Shown: piece after piece, positions 1 through 4,579 of the stretch
Position numbering within the stretch: position 1 is the first letter of the stretch
How the letters are laid out: the number at the start of each line of letters is the position of its first letter
Assembly (NCBI GenBank): GCA_018268545.1
Contig: JAFDWI010000198.1
Span: 1 to 5,442 of the forward strand
Length of the DNA: 5,442 bases
Direction of reading: 5' to 3'
Source of the DNA: Actinomycetota bacterium
GTDB taxonomy: Bacteria > Actinomycetota > Acidimicrobiia > Acidimicrobiales > Iamiaceae
Position numbers and translations under genes: made by a program
Notes under the pieces: model-generated
What the model was told of the DNA's origin: nothing
Databases searched by the model: none
The model's input: only the letters and a program-made list of their open reading frames with translations

Positions 1-510
1 AACGGTGGTCCTGGTTCTGCGAGCGTGCTCGATGGCCCCGGACCGACGACCATCGCGAGCGCCGCCGGTGGTGGTGGCGGCCAGAGCGACGGAACCGGCG
101 GCGCCGGTGCCGGCGGAAGCGGAGCCGGTGGATCGGGTGCCGGCGGCAACGGCGGTATCGGCGTGGTGAGCCCGGTCGACCCGGGAAGCCAACGAGTCGG
201 TGGCGGTGGCGGTGCCGGTGGCGGCGGCATCGGCGGTGACGATTTCGGCGGTGACGGGGGCACGGGCGCGGGCCTGCCGACCACGACGAAGGTTCCCGGT
301 GCAGCGAACCATGGAGCCGGTGGCGGTGGTGGCAACATCGGGACCGAGATCGGTCAACCCGGGGCCTCGGGAGACGACGGCGCCGTGGTCCTCATCGTGC
401 CGTCCGGTGTCGGGGCGACCGTGACGCCTTCGGGTCAGGACAGCGTCACGACGGTCGCCGGTGTCACGTACTACCTGTGGAAGTCGAGCGGTTCGTTCAC
501 CGTCTCCTGA
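1..510 (+). CDS. Glycine-rich surface/secreted protein, C-terminal part (5' end outside window)
   Basis: The reading frame is open from the first base to the TGA at 508-510, giving 169 visible residues. The GTG at 25 is only an internal valine, so the true start lies upstream. About 36% of residues are glycine (60 of 169). They form runs such as GGGGG and a short tandem GAGGS/GAGGS/GAGGN block, broken by acidic and Thr/Pro-rich patches. The end of the glycine-rich part reads GDDGAVVLIVPSG, resembling the closing beta-strand (G-x-G-h-V-h-I) of bacterial glycine-rich domains (PF12810/PF21722 type). The last residues, YYLWKSSGSFTVS, resemble the 'SGTFTV' strand often seen beside such domains. 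No membrane helix or sorting signal is visible in this part; a signal peptide, if any, would lie upstream. By analogy it is probably extracellular, as a surface or adhesive protein or part of a phage or tail-like structure. Family placement is by pattern only. The catalytic or binding role is unknown. Confidence 0.72.
   Translation, partial: NGGPGSASVLDGPGPTTIASAAGGGGGQSDGTGGAGAGGSGAGGSGAGGNGGIGVVSPVDPGSQRVGGGGGAGGGGIGGDDFGGDGGTGAGLPTTTKVPGAANHGAGGGGGNIGTEIGQPGASGDDGAVVLIVPSGVGATVTPSGQDSVTTVAGVTYYLWKSSGSFTVS
106..150 (+). repeat. Three in-frame 15-bp units coding GAGGS / GAGGS / GAGGN
   Basis: Three consecutive five-codon units encode Gly-Ala-Gly-Gly-Ser, Gly-Ala-Gly-Gly-Ser and Gly-Ala-Gly-Gly-Asn. 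Units 1 and 3 share the first three codons (ggt gcc ggc), while unit 2 uses other synonymous codons. The amino-acid repeat is therefore kept better than the DNA, and this is a protein-level repeat rather than fresh DNA slippage. Confidence 0.7.
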
Positions 511-571
511 GCCGGTGGACCCTGCGGGCCGGGCATGTGACGGTTCGATGAAATCGAGGACGGCACCGAAA

Positions 572-595
572 CCGGTGTGGGATGATGCACACCGG
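572..595. repeat. Perfect 8-bp inverted repeat in the gap before the CBS gene
   Basis: CCGGTGTG (572-579) and CACACCGG (588-595) are perfect reverse complements around an 8-base spacer, ggatgatg. The repeat lies 62 bases after the stop of the glycine-rich gene and 56 bases before the CBS protein start. No T-run follows, so it is a poor classic terminator. It could be a U-less terminator hairpin for the upstream gene, a dimeric regulator's operator, or a 5' leader hairpin of the CBS mRNA. The spacer contains GATGAT, a possible weak -10, but no matching -35 is visible. The whole gap 511-651 contains no TA dinucleotide, so no ordinary TANNNT promoter box is present there. Confidence 0.5.
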
Positions 596-640
596 GTCGG
601 GGCAGTCGGCGACTCACGGGGGTCGATCACACACCACGCC

Positions 641-646
641 AAGGGG
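641..646 (+). promoter_or_regulatory. Ribosome binding site AAGGGG for the CBS protein
   Basis: AAGGGG ends 5 bases before the ATG at 652, which supports that start over alternatives. It is the best Shine-Dalgarno-like site among the plus-strand genes, because the thioesterase and DUF3054 genes lack one. This implies that the CBS transcript has a leader. Confidence 0.6.
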
Positions 647-651
647 TCGAC

Positions 652-1089
652 ATGAACGTTGCGGAAATACTTGCCCACAAGGGGTCCGAGGTTGCGACCA
701 TCGGACCGGACGACACCGTCGGCGACGCGATCCGGCTCATGGCCGAACGCTCGATCGGTGCGATCGTCGTGACCGACGGCGCGAACCGGTTCATCGGGAT
801 GTTCTCCGAACGGGACGTGGTCATGCGTGCAGCGGCGCTCGGCTCGCTCGACCCGGGTGAACCGGTCCGGTCCATCATGACGACAGCGCTGTCGTCATGC
901 CACCGCTCGGATCGCAGCGAATCGCTGATGCGGATGATGACCGAACGACGGATACGTCATCTGCCGGTCCTCGACGACGACGGTCGCTTGTGCGGCATCG
1001 TCAGCATCGGCGACGTCGTGAAGGAACGGGTCAACGAACTCGAGCGCGAGCACGAACAACTCGTCGACTACGTCCGTTCCGGTCGCTGA
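652..1089 (+). CDS. Two-CBS-domain protein, CBSX3-like (cd04623 type)
   Basis: This 145-residue protein consists almost entirely of a CBS pair (Bateman module). CBS1 spans about residues 7-60 and CBS2 about 72-127. Each ends with the ribose/phosphate-contacting pattern G-h-h-S-x-x-D: GMFSERD (G49 to D55) and GIVSIGD (G115 to D121). Both halves therefore keep the residues expected for binding adenosine nucleotides such as AMP, ATP or SAM. After CBS2 comes a charged helix, VKERVNELEREHEQLVDYV. This tail is typical of the stand-alone family that includes plant mitochondrial CBSX3 and many proteobacterial and actinobacterial homologues. There is no fused enzyme or DNA-binding domain, so it probably acts as a soluble cytoplasmic energy or redox sensor on a partner protein. 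The partner is not identifiable here. The start is the ATG with AAGGGG 5 bases upstream. The neighbours suggest no shared pathway. Confidence 0.9.
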   Translation: MNVAEILAHKGSEVATIGPDDTVGDAIRLMAERSIGAIVVTDGANRFIGMFSERDVVMRAAALGSLDPGEPVRSIMTTALSSCHRSDRSESLMRMMTERRIRHLPVLDDDGRLCGIVSIGDVVKERVNELEREHEQLVDYVRSGR

Positions 1090-1121
1090 CCGCCACGACA
1101 GGCGATCCCGGGGTTGTCCGG

Positions 1122-1127
1122 TACCCT
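1122..1127 (+). promoter_or_regulatory. Putative -10 box TACCCT of a leaderless thioesterase transcript
   Basis: TACCCT fits TANNNT and is followed by 6 bases (ggcacg) and then the ATG at 1134. This is the spacing expected when transcription starts at or next to the start codon. No Shine-Dalgarno sequence lies between the CBS stop and the ATG, and no clear -35 (TTGAC-like) is seen about 17-18 bases upstream. Leaderless initiation from such boxes is common in actinobacteria. Its use here is inferred. Confidence 0.5.
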
Positions 1128-1133
1128 GGCACG

Positions 1134-2051
1134 ATGCCCGCCACGGCACCGAACCCCTTCGACGACACGACATCGCTGAGCAGGGATCCGACGATGCCGG
1201 GTCGTTACCGTGGTGAGATCGGCGACGAGTGGCGCCTCGCGCGCAACCCACAGGGCGGGATCGTCGCGGCGATGGCGGCACGAGCGATGGCCGACGAACT
1301 CGACCTGTCCGATGAGCGACTTCGGTCGTTCACCGCTGTTTTCGCCGGACAAGTCGCGGTCGGCGATGTCCAGATCGACGTGAAGATCCTGCGCCGTGGA
1401 CGATCGGTGTCCCAGGCCACGGCGACGCTCACCAACGTCGGCGCCGATGCGGGGCTCACCGCAGTGGCCGTGTTCGGCGCCACTCGCCCCGGATTCTCCT
1501 TCACCGATCGGGTGTTTCCCGACGGGGTCGCCGAACCGGAGTCGTATCCGTCGAACCGGGATCCGTGGCCCACGGACGTCGACATGCCGCGTTGGGAACC
1601 GAGGGAGTTCTTCGAATTGGTCGTCGAGACCCGGTTCGTCGTCGGCCACGCGCCGTGGGAGGACTACGTGCCGACGACGTCCGAGTCGGTGTCGTTCGTC
1701 CGTTTCGACCAGCCGCCGATCGACGGCTCGGGAGCGCTCGACCCACTCGCATTGTTGGTGCTGTGTGACTCGATGCCCGCCGCGGTCGCCGAACGGATGG
1801 GCAACGACGTTCCGGACTGGTTCGGCCCGAGCGCGGACCTGACCCTCCACTGGTTCGCACCGACGCGGTCGAAATGGTTGCTCGTGCGCAACAGTGCACG
1901 CCACGCCGGCGACGGGTACATGTCCGTCGACGCCGAACTCTGGGACCCCGAGAACCGTGCATTGATCGCCTATGCCACCCAGCAGGCGATCTTCACGTTT
2001 GCTGCCGGGCCACCGCCAACGGAAAAGACCGTGCCGATGGACCGTCGGTAG
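1134..2051 (+). CDS. TesB-like acyl-CoA thioesterase (double hotdog)
   Basis: The protein has 305 residues, close to the usual size of TesB/4HBT_3 double-hotdog thioesterases (about 260-300). Such enzymes hydrolyse fatty acyl-CoA to free acid and CoA in the cytoplasm. The first hotdog covers about residues 10-120. Its start (NPFDDTT...GEIGDEWRLARNPQGG) and the glycine-led helix GGIVAAMAARAM (41-52) are typical of the family. The second hotdog covers about 155-290, with helix DPLALLVLCDSMPAAV and the strands ending DAELWDPENRALIAYATQQAIF. By spacing, D212, T237 and Q283/Q284 are candidates for the Asp-Thr-Gln catalytic set known from E. coli TesB; this is an inference made without an alignment. 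The ATG at 1134 is preferred because the N-terminal family pattern begins right after it. A longer open frame reaches upstream only by running across the CBS gene. The gap to the CBS stop is 44 bases, and no Shine-Dalgarno sequence is visible. The native acyl chain length cannot be read from the sequence. Confidence 0.87.
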   Translation: MPATAPNPFDDTTSLSRDPTMPGRYRGEIGDEWRLARNPQGGIVAAMAARAMADELDLSDERLRSFTAVFAGQVAVGDVQIDVKILRRGRSVSQATATLTNVGADAGLTAVAVFGATRPGFSFTDRVFPDGVAEPESYPSNRDPWPTDVDMPRWEPREFFELVVETRFVVGHAPWEDYVPTTSESVSFVRFDQPPIDGSGALDPLALLVLCDSMPAAVAERMGNDVPDWFGPSADLTLHWFAPTRSKWLLVRNSARHAGDGYMSVDAELWDPENRALIAYATQQAIFTFAAGPPPTEKTVPMDRR

Positions 2052-2054
2052 CGT
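2049..2054 (+). promoter_or_regulatory. Possible -10-like TAGCGT before DUF3054 gene (weak)
   Basis: TAGCGT begins with the thioesterase stop codon (TAG) and ends 7 bases before the ATG at 2062, again matching TANNNT at leaderless spacing. The TA comes free with the stop codon, so a chance match is more likely here than at the thioesterase gene. Translational coupling across the 10-base gap is an equally good explanation for the missing Shine-Dalgarno site. Confidence 0.25.
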
Positions 2055-2061
2055 CGACGAC

Positions 2062-2466
2062 ATGACCGGAGCAGTGATCGGGGCCGAACGGTCGAAATCG
2101 GCGACGTCGGTCGGCGTCGCCATGGGACTCGACGCGATCGTCATCCTGGTGTTCGTCGCGATCGGACGGTCGTCGCACACCGAAGGGGAGACGCTCGCAG
2201 GGATCGCCTCGACGTCCTGGCCGTTCCTCGTCGGTGCTGCGGTCGGATGGATCCTGTCGCGTGCGTGGCAGCATCCGACGCGCCTGTGGCCCGCCGGCGT
2301 CGTGGTGTGGTCGTGCGCGGTCGCGGTCGGGATGGGACTCCGGGTGATCGCCGGTCAGGGCACCGCGCTGTCGTTCACGTTCGTCGCGCTCGGGTTCCTG
2401 GGAGCGACGCTGCTCGGCTGGCGACTGGTTGCGCTCGGTGTGCGCAGGGTTTCCGAGCGGCCTTGA
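2062..2466 (+). CDS. DUF3054 family integral membrane protein
   Basis: This is a 134-residue protein with four predicted membrane helices at about residues 17-35, 52-68, 77-97 and 103-123, and a short basic C-terminus (GVRRVSERP). The pattern matches DUF3054 (PF11255), known from actinobacteria and haloarchaea. The features are an Asp in the first helix (D24) followed by FVAIGRSSH, then SWPFLVGAAVGW, then VGMGLRVIAGQGTALSF, and LLGWR near the end. The family has no established biochemical function. The chosen ATG is 10 bases after the thioesterase stop; the frame stays open further upstream, but only across the thioesterase 3' end and with a basic non-family sequence. No good ribosome binding site is seen, so expression may be coupled to the thioesterase gene. 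Its last 112 bases overlap, on the opposite strand, the end of the GT87 gene. That stretch encodes conserved-looking helix 4, so the overlap constrains both genes. Confidence 0.85.
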   Translation: MTGAVIGAERSKSATSVGVAMGLDAIVILVFVAIGRSSHTEGETLAGIASTSWPFLVGAAVGWILSRAWQHPTRLWPAGVVVWSCAVAVGMGLRVIAGQGTALSFTFVALGFLGATLLGWRLVALGVRRVSERP

Positions 2467-3692
2467 TCATCCAGGGCACGCGCCCGCCGGGTGCGAGACG
2501 CCAACACGGTCACGATGACGATGCATGCGGTAAGGAAGGCGGATTGGTAGCTCGACGAGCTTCCCGGACTCGTGTTCAGCGGATTGCTCGGGGGCAGTGT
2601 CGCGAGTGCGACCAGAGGAAGGATTGCCATGAGCCGATCGTCGAGACGGCGCTGACCCGCGAGGGTGAGCGCGATGGCACCGATCGGGACCCACAGATAG
2701 TGCCACCAGACGATCGGTGTCAGGACGAGCGCGGCCGAGTACCCCACTCCCCAACGCGTGTCGTCGTCGACACCGCGCATCCCGAACCAGACCATCGCTG
2801 CAGCGATCACTACGCACAGAGCCGTCGCGCTCATCCCCGCGACCGATGAACCTCCGAGCATCCGAGCGACGGCATACCGGATCGAACTCTGTGTTGCGGT
2901 GGCGCCACCGAGTCGGTTTGCCGAGGCTGGAAATCCGGTGAAGATCGACGGTGGCGCGATGGAGAACGTGGCGATCGCCAACACCACCAGCGCTGCGGAC
3001 GCGCTCGCGAGAAATCGCCACTTCCGACACCAGGCCGCCACAGCGAACAACAGGACCGGGATTGCCTTGAAGGCGGTCGCCAACGCGAGCAACACGCCAC
3101 CTGCAATCTGACCACCGCGTCTGGTCGATCCCAGCCCGACGCACACCGACAGGAACAGCAGTGGCGATGTCTGTGCGAATTTGATCGGGACCATGGCCAT
3201 CGGGGTCAACAGCATCGCGGTGGTCACCAGGAGGAGCGGAGCGAGCGGAGTGCGGTGTGCGAGCCGTTTCCAGATGAGCCACATCCCGCCCACCAGCGAG
3301 AGCGCGGCCAGGAACCGCATGACCAGGGCAATCGATCGTCCGGACAGGTGAGTGGTGAGCGCTGCGAAGGGCAACGCGAGCGGCGTCGCCACATAGCCCA
3401 CCGCGTCGAGTCGGCAGTCGCGCCCCGAGATCCCAGCGATCGAGCAATAGGTCGACCTGAAGGCCGGGCTCACGCCTTGCACGCGGTCCGTGCTGACGGC
3501 GTAGATCTCTCGGGGCGCCGAGTGCACCAGGCGTCCGGCCGCGGCATAGGGAATGGCGTCCTGGGCGATGAAGCCGGTGATCGCGAACGGGAACAGCAAC
3601 CAGAGTGCGAGGACGATCGCGTAACACGTGGCCATGACCGCCGACGGACGGTGACGTCGCGGGGCTGTCGAGGTCGCCGACGTTCCCGTCAT
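2355..3692 (-). CDS. GT87 family polyprenol-phosphate-sugar-dependent membrane glycosyltransferase (DUF2029)
   Basis: This 445-residue multi-pass membrane protein has about 9-11 hydrophobic segments between residues 21 and 398. Landmarks match GT-C fold family GT87, whose actinobacterial members add alpha-mannose from polyprenyl-phosphate-mannose to PIM, LM or LAM on the outer face of the membrane. An Asp follows the first helix (QDAIPYAAAGRLV, candidate catalytic D45), then REIY and VATPLALPFAAL. KFAQTSPLLFL occupies 171-181, GGVLLALATAFKAIPVLLF 198-215 and LTPIVWWHYLW 324-334. The loop after helix 1 has a cysteine pair, C83 and C93. The last ~45 residues are a hydrophilic Ser/Thr/Arg/Pro-rich tail with no family pattern, and most of it is encoded antisense to the DUF3054 gene. 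The ATG at 3692 has no other in-frame start close upstream; ATG at 3635 (residue 20) is a possible shorter start just before helix 1. It lies 66 bases after sdhB on the same strand. Exact donor and acceptor sugars are unknown. Confidence 0.83.
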   Translation of the reverse strand: MTGTSATSTAPRRHRPSAVMATCYAIVLALWLLFPFAITGFIAQDAIPYAAAGRLVHSAPREIYAVSTDRVQGVSPAFRSTYCSIAGISGRDCRLDAVGYVATPLALPFAALTTHLSGRSIALVMRFLAALSLVGGMWLIWKRLAHRTPLAPLLLVTTAMLLTPMAMVPIKFAQTSPLLFLSVCVGLGSTRRGGQIAGGVLLALATAFKAIPVLLFAVAAWCRKWRFLASASAALVVLAIATFSIAPPSIFTGFPASANRLGGATATQSSIRYAVARMLGGSSVAGMSATALCVVIAAAMVWFGMRGVDDDTRWGVGYSAALVLTPIVWWHYLWVPIGAIALTLAGQRRLDDRLMAILPLVALATLPPSNPLNTSPGSSSSYQSAFLTACIVIVTVLASRTRRARALDDQGRSETLRTPSATSRQPSSVAPRNPSATNVNDSAVP

Positions 3693-3700
3693 CGCCCACG

Positions 3701-3706
3701 ACGATA
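3701..3706 (-). promoter_or_regulatory. Putative -10 box TATCGT before the GT87 gene
   Basis: Read on the minus strand, TATCGT (TANNNT) is followed by 8 bases and then the ATG at 3692, compatible with an almost leaderless transcript. It overlaps by one base a strong Shine-Dalgarno-like GGAGGT (3711-3706, minus strand). That site is 13 bases from the ATG, longer than usual. Either signal could serve the GT87 gene. The overlap makes it unclear whether the gene has its own promoter or is read from the sdh transcript. Confidence 0.4.
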
Positions 3707-3730
3707 CCTCCGAGCCGAACTCCCGCTCGC

Positions 3731-3753
3731 GCGCTCGACGTACGCTCGAGCGC
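3731..3753 (-). terminator. GC-rich hairpin just after sdhB, no T-run
   Basis: GCGCTCGA (3731-3738) and TCGAGCGC (3746-3753) form a perfect 8-bp stem with a 7-base loop (cgtacgc). On the minus strand the hairpin begins 5 bases after the sdhB stop codon (3761-3759). No U-tract follows, so it may be a weak, U-less terminator or an mRNA-stabilising 3' hairpin that separates sdhB levels from the GT87 gene. Position and perfect pairing support a role. Function is inferred. Confidence 0.45.
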
Positions 3754-3758
3754 TCTGG

Positions 3759-4577
3759 TCAGGGTTTGCGCGACACGTACCGGCGGTTCTTGAACTTCGC
3801 GCGCAGGTAGTCCTTGTTCATCAACGCGATGAAGTCGACCGAGATCTCCTTGGGGCACGCGGCTTCGCATTCGCGGTGGTTCGAGCATGATCCGAACAGT
3901 CCGTCCATGGTGTCGACCATCGCCTCGACCCGCGCGTACCGCTGTGGTTCACCCTGGGGCAACAGGTTCAGGTGTGCGACCTTGGCGGCGGTGAACAGCT
4001 GCGCGGCGCCGTTGGGGCATGCGGCCACACAGGCACCGCAGCCGATGCACGCGGCGGCGTCGAACGCGGTGTCCGACACCACCTTGGGAACCGGGATCTC
4101 GTTCGCGTCCGGAGCGGACCCGGTCGACACCGAGATGTAGCCCCCCGCTTCGATGATCCGGTCGAACGCGGAGCGGTCGACCACGAGGTCCTTGACGAGT
4201 GGGAAAGCGGCCGAGCGCCACGGCTCCACGGTGATCGTGTCGCCGTTCGAGAAGCTGCGCATGTGCAACTGGCAGGTCGCGGTGCCCTTTTCGGGGCCGT
4301 GCGGCTGACCGTTGATCATCAGCGAGCACATCCCGCAGATGCCTTCGCGACAGTCCGAGTCGAACGCGATGGGCTCTTCGCCCGCGTTGACCATGCGTTC
4401 GTTCACCACGTCGAGCATCTCGAGGAACGACATCTCGGTGGAGATCCCCGGCGCGTCGACGGTCTCGAGCGCTCCGGGCGCGTCCGGTCCGGCCTGACGC
4501 CAGATCTTGAGGGTCAGGTCCAACGTGCGATGCGGCGAACCGGAGGTTTGTGTGGCGTTGAGTTCGGTCATGGTCAT
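3759..4577 (-). CDS. sdhB: Succinate dehydrogenase/fumarate reductase iron-sulfur subunit
   Basis: SdhB carries electrons from the FAD of SdhA to membrane quinone. The 272-residue protein has all three expected cluster motifs. The N-terminal ferredoxin domain binds [2Fe-2S] through C76, C81, C84 (CREGICGMC) and C102. The C-terminal domain has C177-x2-C180-x2-C183-x3-C187-P (CIGCGACVAACP) and C231-x5-C237-x3-C241-P (CSNHRECEAACP), for the [4Fe-4S] and [3Fe-4S] clusters. Motif wording (CIGCGACVAACPNG, CSNHRECEAACPKEI) resembles the trimeric class-B-like enzymes, including mycobacterial Sdh1, rather than E. coli SdhB. The first ATG (4577) starts 2 bases after the sdhA stop, which implies translational coupling; a second ATG two codons on (4571) is an equally possible start (MTMTEL...). 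The open frame continues upstream only into sdhA sequence in another frame. No damage is seen. The protein is peripheral on the cytoplasmic membrane face. Confidence 0.96.
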   Translation of the reverse strand: MTMTELNATQTSGSPHRTLDLTLKIWRQAGPDAPGALETVDAPGISTEMSFLEMLDVVNERMVNAGEEPIAFDSDCREGICGMCSLMINGQPHGPEKGTATCQLHMRSFSNGDTITVEPWRSAAFPLVKDLVVDRSAFDRIIEAGGYISVSTGSAPDANEIPVPKVVSDTAFDAAACIGCGACVAACPNGAAQLFTAAKVAHLNLLPQGEPQRYARVEAMVDTMDGLFGSCSNHRECEAACPKEISVDFIALMNKDYLRAKFKNRRYVSRKP

Positions 4578-4579
4578 GG

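Noticed and set aside
61..330. Repeated ggtggcggt-like DNA as a possible satellite or CRISPR-like repeat
   Set aside because: The units are irregular glycine codons in one open frame, with synonymous variation and no spacers. This is protein low complexity.
897..1133. Upstream extension of the thioesterase frame giving a 384-residue protein
   Set aside because: The added 79 residues are Arg/Thr-rich and lie inside the CBS gene in another frame. The thioesterase family pattern starts just after the ATG at 1134.
1068..2180. A long minus-strand open frame opposite the thioesterase
   Set aside because: The composition is Arg/Asp/His-rich with no recognisable domain, and the plus-strand product is a clear thioesterase. 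It is an antisense shadow of GC-rich coding DNA.
2467..3888. A 473-codon open frame on the minus strand, with a GTG at 3699 nicely placed 6 bases after GGAGGT
   Set aside because: The translation is rich in Arg, Gly, Asp and His, with no membrane or domain pattern. The overlapping frame gives a convincing GT87 membrane protein with family motifs. The open frame also runs back into sdhB, as expected of a GC-rich shadow frame.
3255..3890. A plus-strand open frame of 211 codons opposite GT87 and sdhB
   Set aside because: It is highly charged, low in hydrophobic residues, spans two confident genes on the other strand and has no family pattern.
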